Numbered from the stretch's first letter, positions 1 to 9,409 are shown. The stretch is 27,144 nucleotides of DNA from Letharia columbiana (GCF_014066305.1 NW_023501185.1:1-27144), one strand, 5' to 3'. Numbers and translations: made by a program. Notes: a model not told the origin generated them from the sequence alone.

Positions 1-815
1 ACGTTTTCCATTCTGGGCGATCTCGGCATTCTCACCAACGCCACTGTGTTCACGGTCAAGCTTGATATCAAATTGGAGAAAGCTACGCCGGAGATGCTTG
101 GATTAACTGGCTCGATTACGATTACGAAAGAGGACATCATTATTCTGAACGGCGAGGGCAGCGTAGACGTAATAGCACAGAGGTGCGAGCAGATTCGCGG
201 CGTTATGGATGATCCATCAACGTTCGACTACGAGAAGGAGAAGCTGTAAGAGCGCCTGGCTCAGCTGTCCGGAGGTGTGGCTGTGATTAAGGTTGGAGGT
301 GCTTCCGAAATTGAAGTTGGAGAGAAGCGCTGTTGATGCTTTGAACGCGACCCGTGTAGTTATAGAGTAAGGTATCCAACCAGGTGGACGGACTGCACTC
401 TTGAAAGCTGCCGCCAATGCGCTAGGCTCCGTCAAGCCCACCAACTTTGATTAACAGCTGGGTGTCAGTATCATTAAGAGCGCCATTACTCGTATGGACG
501 ATGTCGATGTTGGAGTTCAGCATCTCAGCCCTATTGTGCTTGGCAATAACTATAAGTAGCACACAAACTCCATAGAAAAACAATAAGCCGTCATCAAATT
601 CATCAGTTGAGAACGCTGGTACTGAAGGTAGCGTTGTCGTTGGCAAGCTTATGGATGAATTCGGATCAGACTTCAACAAGGGCGCAAAGGGCGAATATGT
701 TGACATGATCGCTTCCGATACTACGATATGGCATACTTGGCACGGTGTTGAATTGATGACCTGATGTGCGTTGGACAAGCAAGGGTTCGAGCTAGTCTAC
801 TTGCCAGATGCTATC
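1..815 (+). pseudogene. HSP60 (mitochondrial GroEL-type chaperonin) pseudogene, 5' end outside window
   Basis: Frame 1 from base 1 reads [48 protein letters not shown] and [12 protein letters not shown], which is the apical-to-intermediate part of fungal mitochondrial HSP60. TAA at 247-249 replaces the expected Gln codon. The frame then goes on through ERLAQLSGGVAVIKVGG, shifts near 330, and resumes as ALNATR, TALLKAAANALG and QLGVSIIKSAITR with further stops. After ITR (about 491) about 115 bp of unrelated sequence replaces the expected short PARTI segment. [12 protein letters not shown] and [10 protein letters not shown] follow, and a worn match to the VDASGVASLL region ends near 815. An intact copy folds proteins imported into mitochondria. 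This copy cannot, because it has several stops, frameshifts and an insertion. Several stops fit C-to-T change. It is unclear whether the 492-606 insertion is an old intron (it starts GTATGG and ends CAG) or foreign DNA. Confidence 0.85.
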
Positions 816-1053
816 TGTCTAGGATCAATGCAGCTAATGTACAGCATCTGCAATCGTACGCTTCCTCAAGAATAGCTGCAGGAGATACATTGATAGAAGC
901 TCGGGGTGTTAGTTGCAATGAGCAAGTATAACGGTGCCATCATCAACTAACAAATGAACGATATGGATGAAGCAATTCCGCTGGGGCAATATCGAAGTGG
1001 CTTTAGGCTTGAGCGAACCGTCGGGTAAACTTATTATCTAAAACACGATTTTC
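816..1053. other. Unassigned spacer between HSP60 pseudogene and the minus-strand gene
   Basis: No supportable reading frame or recognisable repeat is visible. It holds the 3' flank of the minus-strand coiled-coil gene, whose stop codon is at 1054-1056, so any polyadenylation signal of that gene should lie here. Confidence 0.4.
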
Positions 1054-4000
1054 TCAACATAGTCCAGAAGCTTTGGATCGGGCCACACCTTTCGGAGCGC
1101 TTGATTTTCTCCTTGTCATCTTTCGGCTACGACCATTCAGAAAGGGCGACTGAGAGTCTTCGATGATTGGTCCAAGGGCCTTCGCCTGCTTAGGTCCAGC
1201 TTCTTGCACCTTACTTGGCCGAACCTGCGAATTTGTATCGTTGAAGTCGGCCGCAACAGTGCTAAGCTTTCCCTGTCTAGGATCTTTAACGCTGCCTTGT
1301 GGCTTGGTCGAATCTCGAGTGATGCTCACTTCTCTATGCGAGCTTGGATTTTTGGTGTCATAACCATGAGCGGTGACTTGAGTAGTAGAGGTGGCTGTTG
1401 AAGATCTGGGCATCGCGTAATTATGCCCAGCTTTGGAATGAATGCGCGCCTGCGACTGCGAGTAAGACTCATCTGTGGTACGAGAGCCGGTATGTGGTGT
1501 AGTTTCGCGAAACGATCGTTGCTGTCTTCGCTGCGTCTCAGAAAGTACCGTTTTATGGAATACCGAGTTCCGGGAGTAATCGTGGTCTTGGGCACGGGAA
1601 TCGGCTCCAGGAGTCGATGGGAACAGGTGAGATATATCCTCACCAGCTATGGTTTGAGACTCTTCTCGAGCATAGCCGGCAAAAGGGTCATACTGGTGTA
1701 ATTCGTCAAGGCTTACGAAGGGTGAGGATTCAGGTGGTTGTGAATCCTCTAGTATTTGCATAGAGGATTTAGGAGTCGCGGGCCGCACGGAAGAGCTTTG
1801 ATCTATCGAGGCGTGCTGGGAGTCTCGATGCTGAGTATGTATTCTGTGAGCTGGTTGCGTACCTCGAACGGAAGGGCTTTGCCCAACCATCCTAGACGAG
1901 CTAGGCCTCGTAGCCAGCGTTGCTTGAAGTGCCATGATGTCCAGATTCTTGGCTTTTACTTGATCGTTCGCCCTGTTCAACATGGCTTGCAAGCCCGAAT
2001 ATTCGTAATTCTTTTCAGTGTTCCGCACGATGATTTCCTTCAGATGAAGCTGGAGAGCCTTCCTTGTCCCGATAACAGCCTCTTTCTCGCTCTGTGCCTC
2101 TTTCAGCAATACTTGCAACTGAGCAGTCTCCTTTTCTGATTTCTCTTTCTCCGCTTTCAGCATATTGACTTGTCTGGTTACGTTCTTTAACTTCTCTTGG
2201 GCCGGGGACTTCTCCAATCTCAGCTGCTGGATAGCGTTCATGTGCTCGCTTTGCATATTTGCAATCTGCATGTTCGCTGCCTTTGATAGCTTTCTTCTCA
2301 GTCGATCCCGCTTAGCCATAGCTTGGCTCTCGCTCGTTAACATTTTTTCTCGCACTTTCGTTGTTTCTTTGCACGCAGTCTCGAGTTGTTCTTGGCTAGT
2401 AGCCAAACGTTCAGTCGATTCTCTAGCATCTGTGGAACTTTGCTGAAGTTGACTGGAAAGATCTGCAGCTTCTTTCCTTAAACTGACAATTTCGCTCTGA
2501 AGAGTTCTATTTCGAGGGTCAAGCTCCTGGATGTGGAGTAAAGCTTGTGAGGCCTCTGTAGGTTGGCTGTGACCTCTGGCTGCAACAGTCTCTAAAGTCA
2601 CAATCCTTCGCGACTGCTCTTGGTCTTTGAGTCGGAGAGCTATAACTTCTCGGCGAGCGTCCGCAAGTGAGCTCTCGGTTGCCTGTAACTGTTCTCGAAC
2701 AGTAGCCCTCACCTCCCGAAGGTCGCTGATTTGTTCTGACAAGGCGTGTTCAGAAATGATGTTACCGCTTAAGGCCCGAAGTTGATCCTGCACAGCCAGC
2801 GCAAGCTGCTTTTGTCCTGCCTCCATCGAGTTAGAACTTTCCTCGCAAGCTTCGACGGAACGAGCAATCCTATCTTTGTGTTAGCATGGTTATGATCGAC
2901 TAGACGAAAGGCACGTACCCTTCGACAAAGCTGTCCATATTATCATTGAGCTTTCGGAGGTCTTCTGGCTTGACAGTATCCGCATTGTGAAGCTTTTGCA
3001 AGATTGTGAAGCATTGCTCTAGCATTGGCCCAACCTGGCCATGGGACTCTGACTCTGAATTTTTGTTGGGCGGGACGATAGACTGGGCCTGGTGCAACAG
3101 ATCGTCGATTTTGCTAGTGATAGTATCGCGATGGCTGGTGAAAATTTCCAATAATCGCCCATGACTGGCAGTGATCCTGGAAATCTGGTCTTCCAGGCGG
3201 TTGCTTCTCTCTCGTTCGGCCATAAGCAAACTTTCGTCGCCTCGAAGCTGGGTACTTTGATGTTGTACAGTCTGGGCAAGATTCTCGATTCTATGACGGG
3301 CCTCGTCCCCAAGTTGTTGGGATCTGATGCGCTCCTGCTCTGCTGACTTCTGGGAATCCTCCAGTGTATAGTGTAGTTCATTTCTGGCTAAGAAGACATC
3401 TTCATGCTTTTTGTGCAAGTCATCCGCATCCTCTCCAAGCCGCTTGTGATCATTTGTGACGCCTTTGACATAGTCATTCAGCTGCTTAATCTTGCTTTCC
3501 CAGATCGGCTTGTTGGCCTTGAGTCTTAAAAATTTGGCAGTCTTCCAAGTCTCACGTTGTACGACCTCATGTAATTGACCAGAGAGATAATTGATCATGT
3601 CTCGTAGCTGTTGGATTTCAGCCTCCATCTGGTGTTCTGTAGTCCTGAAATATTCGAGCTCTTGCTGCCCCTGCCATCGATGATACATGAGTAGTTTTAT
3701 GATATCACCCTCTATATAGGTTTCCTTGGGTGACGGAGGACCAACCGTAGCTAGGCCTGTCGTGGTCTTTCTCTGGCGGGATTTGACAACCTTGGGAGCA
3801 CCAGCCACTGAGGTCAAAGGATCTTTGGAGGTCTTGGCCGAACGATTCTGCTTGATAAATGATAGTTGATGGACGACTTTCACGGTTTCGGCGAGACTGT
3901 GATCGGACGTGAGAGTTGTTATAGTGGGCGGTGAGTTTGGAAAAGGCACTGAAGTATAATCATGCTTACATGAGAAGACTCGGTGGGCTTCGGTATTGAC

Positions 4001-4435
4001 GGCATTTTGAACAGCTCGACTGGTGTCTGATAGGGGTGGCGACTGGTGGGAGCGTGTCTCAGTGAGGTTAACGGGGGTTTGCTTCGGTCTTCGGAAGTCA
4101 AACTGTTGAACTGGCTTGGCTTTGGTGAAGGAGAAGCCAGCAGCGGGGTCTTTACCTGAGGAGGCGGGTCGAGTGAGCACCTTTATCGGTGCTTGCTGAG
4201 AGTGTTGTTGGAAAGCTTGTGGAGAAGGTTGACTGGAGTCTCCGGAAACAATGCCCTCGAGAATAGCTTCATCGGTTTCAGCCTGAAGCCTGCTGTCGAC
4301 ATGGCCTTGAGGGCCTATATAAGGGCCTGAAAGGTCAGCTGTACAGCGGTCGATGCTATTAAGATGAGGTACTTGCCATGGTGAATGCTTGAGACAAGCT
4401 GTGTGGGCCAGTCTTGATCGGTAGCTTGCCTCCAT
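1054..4435 (-). CDS. Coiled-coil protein of unknown function, two exons (about 1110 aa)
   Basis: Two long minus-strand frames, 4435-2919 and 2869-1054, join across a 49-bp intron. After splicing, ...FVEG runs in frame into IARSVEACEESSNS and then the long second frame. The total is 3333 nt, or 1110 residues. Residues 1-240 are Ser/Pro/Thr-rich and probably disordered. Residues about 245-470 and 525-825 are rich in heptad-like Glu, Gln, Leu, Lys and Arg (for example MEAEIQQLRDMINYLSGQL) and should form long coiled coils. Residues about 826-1110 are low complexity, contain repeated ED-SQ-P motifs (EDSQPPESSPF, EDSQSPF), and end in a basic tail (SRKMTRRKSSAPKG). This fits a fungal structural or chromosome/spindle-associated protein, but I recognise no family. 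The start at 4435 has an in-frame stop just upstream. A further 5' exon in another frame (MAASHDPPSR..., near 4496) cannot be excluded. This gene is intact, unlike the rest of the window. Confidence 0.75.
2870..2918 (-). other. Spliceosomal intron, 49 bp
   Basis: On the minus strand the donor is GTACGT (2918-2913), the branch-site match is GCTAAC and the acceptor is ATAG, ending at 2870. Splicing joins GAA-GG to G-ATT, restoring one frame across both long open frames with no stop. Length and signals are typical of filamentous ascomycetes. Confidence 0.85.
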
Positions 4436-4924
4436 TCCCCCTCGTCAGCGTGGTTAGCCTCTAAAGTTCGGGATGGAGGGTCATGGGAGGCAGCCATGCT
4501 TGCGACGTACTCCCAAACCCTAGAGCGTAATGGTTGAAGGACTGTCGAGAAAGCAGCAAGCCAAGAGTGTGGAGACGATATCAGGGGACAAGGCAAACAT
4601 TTATTCGAGGAGCTTAGGAATCTAGTTATGAGGCGTGACTTCCTTGCAGGCATTTGCAGCTAGCTACATGTAGAATAGGTGCTTGGCGGTAGGGTTATAC
4701 CTTTAGCGTATTCAAAAACATCTGGAATGCTTGGCACCCGAGATCTTTCACACCACACACCGAAATTCGTACTGTAGCATAGAAATCTCTCCGCAAAATC
4801 CTTTAATAACACTGCTATCGTTAGCATAGGTCCCAAATGAAAAAATGAAGCTATACTGAAGTCTTGGCATGTTCCTCAGCCCCCCAATCGCCATGGTTGT
4901 TTCCCTTGATACTCCTACTCAGGC
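4436..4924. other. Upstream region of the coiled-coil gene
   Basis: About 490 bp with no convincing gene. The proximal part may carry the promoter and 5' untranslated region of the minus-strand gene. The distal part holds the LTR relic described separately. The minus-strand frame through 4315-4653 reads MPARKSRLITRF... and has no family resemblance I can name. Confidence 0.4.
4624..4705 (+). repeat. Diverged relic of the LTR found at 7619 and 9180
   Basis: The sequence AGTTATGAGGCGTGACTTCC and its continuation match the first ~80 bp of the 150-bp LTR of the Gag-only element at 7619-9327, with substitutions and small gaps. The shared core includes GGCGTGACTTCCTTGCAGGC and TTTGCAGCTAG. The 3' half is barely recognisable. 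It is best read as an old solo LTR or fragment about 190 bp upstream of the coiled-coil gene start. Confidence 0.7.
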
Positions 4925-5370
4925 TTAGTGTTCGCAAACAGTGAGGCCATACAGAAATCACGCATGCACAAGTAGATATGTAGATATATGATTGGGCATA
5001 TCCAACACTGGGGCAGCTGAGACCTTTTTGGACATTTGGACATGCAAATAGCCCCGAAAAAGGCCCCCCAGCGCTAGAAAAACTCCCATGTCTGAGCGAC
5101 ATGACCTGGAGTGAAGACGAAGCTATATAGGTGTGGGTGGGAGGGAGAACAATGATATGGCTCTGAAAGAGAACAATTCGAATGAAGAGCCCACCACAGG
5201 TGCAGTGGCCATACAAATAGTACTCGCCATGTCCACCTGTCTCCCGCCTATCGCATATCGCATATCGCATATCGCATGCATATCGCATAATAATAGGACG
5301 GCTGATCAAACAGCCACCAACGCTATGGCCTCATAATGGACCCACTAACCCACAGTCCCACTGTTGCGAT
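4925..5370. mobile_element. Short element A with TTAGTGTTCGC terminus (MITE-like)
   Basis: Its first 164 bp (4925-5088) appear identical to 5370-5533, the start of element B. It then diverges and ends in CCCACTGTTGCGAT, a degraded inverse of its own start (TCGCAAACAGTG), just before TA and the start of element B. TA next to both ends suggests a Tc1/mariner-like TA target, but this rests on short, imperfect termini. The unit contains a 7-bp microsatellite at 5249-5289. No coding frame is credible. Confidence 0.5.
5249..5289. repeat. Microsatellite, 7-bp unit TATCGCA
   Basis: About five consecutive copies of TATCGCA, with one interrupting GCA near the end. A simple sequence repeat inside element A. 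Confidence 0.9.
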
Positions 5371-5797
5371 TAGTGTTCGCAAACAGTGAGGCCATACAGA
5401 AATCACGCATGCACAAGTAGATATGTAGATATATGATTGGGCATATCCAACACTGGGGCAGCTGAGACCTTTTTGGACATTTGGACATGCAAATAGCCCC
5501 GAAAAAGGCCCCCCAGCGCTAGAAAAACTCCCAAACCCAAGACGTCGTCCAAGAGGGTGAAGGTCTCGAGGAGGACTCCTGACGGTACCTACCGCAGCAA
5601 GCAGTAGGGACCGGCAGCACTAGCGCGGACGGGCTGGAAGGTGCTGGTGCCGTAGTGGATGGTAGATAGGCTGGGTGAGTGACGAAAAGGCGGTAGGAAT
5701 CTGACTCCCTCAACACCAAGTTGCAGCCCCTCTGCGGAAGGACTGGCCTGAATAATGGCCCTCAACCCAAGTGACGTCAGCACCTCGCGGAGGTTGC
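5370..5797 (+). repeat. Left arm (B) of a ~425-bp inverted repeat
   Basis: This segment is present in reverse complement at 11788-12208, with high identity and several small indels. It runs from TTAGTGTTCGCAAACAGTGA to CACCTCGCGGAGGTTGC. Both outer ends abut TA, as expected for a TA-targeting DNA transposon. The arms lie 6 kb apart and face each other. They could be long terminal inverted repeats of one large element, or two separate insertions in opposite orientation. Short open frames inside are shared by both arms but resemble no known protein. Confidence 0.8.
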
Positions 5798-5799
5798 CG

Positions 5800-5980
5800 G
5801 TGACGGCCTTAGGAGGCAAGCGTCACGTACTGATATTGCAGGTGACGGCCTTAGGAGGCAAGCGTCACGTTGCAGGTGACGGCCTTAAGAGGCAAGCGTC
5901 ACTGATGTTGCAGGTAACGGCCTTAAGAGGCAAGCGTCACTGATGTTGCAGGTGACGGCCTTAGGAGGTGAGTTGCGATA
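5800..5980 (+). repeat. Tandem repeat of a hairpin-forming unit, five copies
   Basis: The core GTGACGGCCTTAGGAGGC, followed by AAGCGTCAC, recurs at about 5800, 5842, 5876, 5914 and 5952, with spacing of 34-42 bp. Each complete unit is itself an inverted repeat: GTGACG at one end pairs with CGTCAC at the other, and GCCT with AGGC inside. The fifth copy is cut short (AGGTGAG). It sits directly on the inner side of arm B. Confidence 0.9.
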
Positions 5981-6870
5981 ACCGTACCTATACTAAATTA
6001 GTGAAAATTATCGCCTTTTAACGATTACTTAGTAATGTACCGTGATACTAGAAATTTTTAAGTACGTTTTACATTTTTAGTGGTGCTTTTCGTAGAACGG
6101 TAGTAGATTAATTTCTCTAAAAAAGCGTATTAATTTTTAATACGATAAATCTAGAAATCTAATATATTACGATAGTAATTATAAATTAATAGAATAACGA
6201 TATTCGTAAAGATATCTTAGTAATAATAGATTTACGTAAATTATCTTATATACTTAAATAAGCTATTCTTCAGCTTAAGTAAATTTAATCGAGTAATAAA
6301 AATTTATAGAGTAAGATAGTATCGTAGTTCGAATCAATAAATGTATCTATTATTTGAAATTTATTAATTTTATTAATATCTTATTCTTAGTAACTCTAAC
6401 TATTATTATAGGGTTCTTAATTTTTATTTTTTTCGAAAGAGTTTTTGATTTTATAACGGTTTCTTGATTCTATAACGGTATCGTAACGGTATCGTAACGG
6501 TGTCGCAACGGTTTTAATATATAAAACGTATTAAAAATATGACAGTTGTTTCAACTCGATACGATTTTTTATTGATACGTATTAAGATATATGATAGTTA
6601 ATTATTTAATTCGTTTTTTATTCTTTATCGTCTAAAGGCGGAGGTGGCCTATAACACGTCTCAATAAAACATTGTTATTTATCTATATACAGTGAAAAGG
6701 CCGCTGCTACTCGCTAAGGACGCTATCTATTCTCCTAATTTTTAGCTTACTAACTAGCGGCGATAGCAGTGCTGTTTTGCATATAAAATACGGTTCTATT
6801 GGTGAAAAAAACCTCCAACACCATATAAAGCTAGAGCTTTATATATCAATTAATTCGGTATTGCATTGCC
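5981..6870. other. A+T-rich, RIP-like block without genes
   Basis: From 5981 to about 6600 the sequence is strongly A+T-rich, TA-dense and stop-laden in all frames, as expected of RIP-mutated repeat DNA. A short run of ATCGTAACGGT units occurs at 6477-6510. From 6620 to 6870 the composition is nearer normal, but no gene is visible. A 22-bp palindrome (ATATAAAGCT, AG, AGCTTTATAT) lies at 6823-6844. Confidence 0.6.
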
Positions 6871-6877
6871 GTAGTGG

Positions 6878-7060
6878 TTATTTCAGCTATTTCAGCTATT
6901 TGAGCTATTGCAGCCATGTGTATATTTCAGTCATTTTAGCTATTTGGGCTATTGCAGCCATGCGGATATTTCAGCTATTTGTGCTGCAGCCATGGAGATG
7001 TCTCAGCTATTCCAGCTATTTGGGCTACCGCGCCTTGGAGATGTCCCAGCTATTCCAACC
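6878..7060 (+). repeat. Minisatellite, copy 1 (TTCAGCTATTTGGGCTA family)
   Basis: Irregular tandem copies of a ~40-50-bp unit built from TTTCAGCTATTTGGGCTA, GCAGCCATG and GAGATGTCTCAG. The same family recurs in the same orientation at 9410-9655. Open frames through it merely reflect the repeat and are not genes. Confidence 0.85.
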
Positions 7061-7613
7061 GGGGCTGGCAATGATGAACTAACTGGGTCACTCAGTAAAG
7101 AAACCGTTAGTTTCTCGTAGTTGATGGTGTAGTTTGGGGTCTACCGGTTGATAGTTAATGCGGTTCTGACCGTAAAACCAACTGGTTCAACTGATAGTGG
7201 AGTAGTTTATAATAATCTTTTTAAAAAGTCTGTTTTAAAGTAAAAAAGAGCCCAAGGCAAAACTAAAAAAAGTGGAATAAGGGTAAGATAAGGGTGATAA
7301 GGGTTTAATATTTATATATAAGTTTTTTATTTTTAAATCGATAATTAAGATTTTTTTTATTATTTTTTAATTGTATTTTGTAAATTGGAAAGGGAAGGGT
7401 GAAAATAAAAATGTAGGGATTATCATTTGTCCAATGATCGCGGTTCACTGCGGCTTAAGACTTTGCTTACTCATGAGCGCGGCAAAGTCGATCTGACCCA
7501 ATCCATACCCCTACATTTGACCCCTACTAGCGTGGACCTCCCGGGCATAGAAGGGATAACTGCTCCACTATCAGTGCACTGATAGTGGGGTAGTTGGTTT
7601 TCAATATATGGTA
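7061..7613. other. Intervening DNA without genes, holding short inverted repeats
   Basis: 7100-7200 and 9328-9405 share a degenerate pattern based on GTTGGTGCAGTTT...CCAAAACCAAC. 7200-7400 is A+T-rich. AAATGTAGGG (7409-7418) and its complement CCCTACATTT (7509-7518) bracket about 110 bp, perhaps a tiny fold-back element. A perfect 24-bp palindrome lies at 7565-7588. No coding frame is convincing. Confidence 0.5.
7565..7588. repeat. Perfect 24-bp palindrome
   Basis: CCACTATCAGTG is followed at once by its reverse complement CACTGATAGTGG. The half-site ACTGATAGTGG also occurs near 7190. Function unknown. Confidence 0.9.
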
Positions 7614-7618
7614 GTTGG

Positions 7619-7768
7619 AGTTAACAGGCGTGACTTCCTTGCAGGCTTTTGCAGCTAGTCCATATGTAGTATAGCTTGGCCTGGTGGGATAAATATCCCT
7701 GCTGCCGTAGCCTTCCATAGAATTCTATATCCTTTGCTACCCACATAGTAGAACTGTTTCGTTCAACT
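7619..7768 (+). repeat. Left LTR of the Gag-only element
   Basis: 150 bp from AGTTAACAGGCG to GTTTCGTTCAACT, with short inverted termini AGTT/AACT. No exact match to a common tRNA primer-binding site is evident just downstream (GGAGGTCTTGCCCAG). Confidence 0.85.
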
Positions 7769-7995
7769 GGAGGTCTTGCCCAGATGGTAATCGTGGCCTT
7801 GCAAAGTGATCATTGTTGTTATTCGTTCGTTTGAAGTCTTTCACAGCCGTTCATTGGCTGATTAGTGATTTATTCTCCAAATCATTCATTTTACCTCAGT
7901 GGAGAGCTCGGAGAGCCCCTCTCCCATTATTGCTATTCACCTTCGTCAAGCTGGCCCATCTCAGTGGCAGTCTCCTATTAGATCTTGCTAAGTCT

Positions 7996-8970
7996 ATGGC
8001 AAGCATGGCCTACAAGTCGACTGGTCCTCAATTCACTCGCAGTGATTGCTTCTTCGGCAATGGAGTATCCGCTACTCAATGGCTAAAACACTTTCACACC
8101 ATAATATCCGGCTACGAGTATACATTAAAGCAGTACCTCGAATGGCTTGATTTACTTCTTATGGACGACGCTGGTAACTGGGCCGACACGAATTCTAACG
8201 CTATCCGTCTTCTTAACGAGTTAGCTCCGTCTCAGCAGACTATCATCAGCTTTACAAGCTTGTTCTGTACACGATTTGAGTCCCTTATCGAGTTCCACAG
8301 CGGAGTACGAGACCAGCCACCACAGCTACCGGAGCAGCCTGTCATACCAGTGCAGCCTATCACATCGAGCAGCCTACCTTACCTGAGCAGCCTACCGCTA
8401 AGCCTGCTCCAAAGCTATCAGAGCAGCCTACATTACAGCTACTAGAGCAGCCTCGTAACACAGTCAGCTCCATCAGTACCAGAGCAGCCTGCTCCAGAGC
8501 TTACTCCACAGCTACCAGAGCCTGCTCCAGAGCTACCAAAGCAGCCTCCCCTACAGCTACCAGAGCAGCCTATGCCAGTCATACCACAGTCAGCTCCATC
8601 AGTACCAGAGCAGCCTGCTCCAGAGCTACCAGAGCAGCCTATCCTACAGTTACCAGAGCAGCCCGTTATATCACAGTCAGCTCCATCAGTACCACAGCAG
8701 CCTACTCCACAAGTACCAGAGCAGCCTACTCCACAAGTACCAGAGCAGCCTGTCGTACCAGAGAAGCCTGTCATACCAGAGCAGCCTACTCTACAGCTAC
8801 CAAAGCCTACTTTACAGCTACCAGAACAGCCTCCCCTACAGCTATCAGAGCAGCCTATGCCAGTCATACCACAGTCAGCTCCGTCAGTACCAGAGCAGCT
8901 CACACACCTCACTCAGCAGTCCGTTACTACCCTACACCATTGGATCTGGCCTATCATGGGGGTTGGTTAG
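7996..8970 (+). pseudogene. Gag-like protein with PEQP repeat tail, frame-disrupted
   Basis: The first ATG of the frame is at 7996; the frame is open from about 7813 but has no earlier ATG. The N-terminal ~100 residues include FFGNGVSATQWLKHFHTI and YLEWLDLLLMDDAGNWAD, which resemble the capsid-like region of fungal retroelement Gag proteins (a Trp-Leu anchor, then a 'YL..LD.LL.DDA..WA' helix). From about 8310 the protein becomes a Pro/Glu/Gln repeat (LPEQP, VPEQP, IPQSAPSVPEQP). The frame slips near 8350, the original frame meets TAG at 8443-8445, and it is open again from 8446 to 8970 in the same frame. Two compensating indels inside the repeat explain this. There is no zinc knuckle or enzyme domain. 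If ever expressed it would form particles. It is probably dead or nearly so. Confidence 0.65.
8310..8905 (+). repeat. Coding minisatellite, PEQP-type units
   Basis: Irregular tandem units based on CTACAGCTACCAGAGCAGCC and CAGTCAGCTCCATCAGTACC, mostly 18-30 bp. These encode the proline-rich tail of the Gag-like protein. The antisense strand is open over 8442-8912 as a Cys/Gly-rich frame, an artefact of the repeat. Confidence 0.85.
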
Positions 8971-9179
8971 CTTGCTATGCTACGAAAGCGGTCCTATTAG
9001 TGCTTGCAGAAGGCTTCCTCAGCCGCTTGCTACGATGCTATTTGGTTTATGATGCATGTTTTTGCTAGAGGTAGCATCTTTCAGGGGCTTGTTTTGCTAT
9101 GGCTTTGCTTGCTACCTTGTTAGTGTATAGCTTCATGTGCTTGTTAGTCGCGGGGGCTCCGTCTTGTTTGTGTGGGAGT

Positions 9180-9327
9180 AGTTAACAGGCGTGACTTCCT
9201 TGCAGGCTTTTGCAGCTAGTCCATATGTAGTATAGCTCGGCCTGGTGGGATAAATATCCTGCTGCCGTAGGCTTCCATAGATTCTACATCCTTTGCTACC
9301 CACATAGTAGAACTGTTTCGTTCAACT
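9180..9327 (+). repeat. Right LTR of the Gag-only element
   Basis: 148 bp, about 97% identical to the left LTR. Followed directly by the GTTGG target duplication at 9328-9332. Confidence 0.85.
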
Positions 9328-9409
9328 GTTGGTGCAGTTTCGATTTCCAAATCTAGTAGTTAGTGCAGTTTGCCCTCCAAAACCAACTATTTCCACCGTT
9401 GCCAGCCCT

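Larger units (their letters stand above)
7619..9327 (+). mobile_element. Compact Gag-only LTR retroelement (TR-GAG-like), 1709 bp
   Basis: Two direct repeats, 7619-7768 (150 bp) and 9180-9327 (148 bp), differ by about three substitutions and two single-base gaps. They bracket 1.4 kb that encodes only a Gag-like protein. A perfect 5-bp target duplication, GTTGG, flanks the unit at 7614-7618 and 9328-9332, the size made by retroviral-type integrases. The LTRs begin AGTT and end AACT instead of TG...CA. A purine-rich tract (TGTGGGAGT) precedes the right LTR, as expected for a polypurine tract. No protease, reverse transcriptase or integrase is present, so it must be moved by a partner element. 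Confidence 0.82.

Noticed and set aside
422..778. Minus-strand 118-codon frame
   Set aside because: Antisense to the HSP60 pseudogene, whose similarity lies on the plus strand.
4851..5309. Minus-strand 152-codon frame
   Set aside because: Lies in element A; its shared part recurs in arm B without keeping a frame, and it runs through a microsatellite.
8442..8912. Minus-strand 156-codon Cys/Gly-rich frame that resembles a secreted cysteine-rich protein
   Set aside because: It is the exact antisense of the PEQP-coding minisatellite, and has no signal peptide and no non-repeat sequence. Cys comes from the complement of GCA/ACA-rich codons in the repeat.
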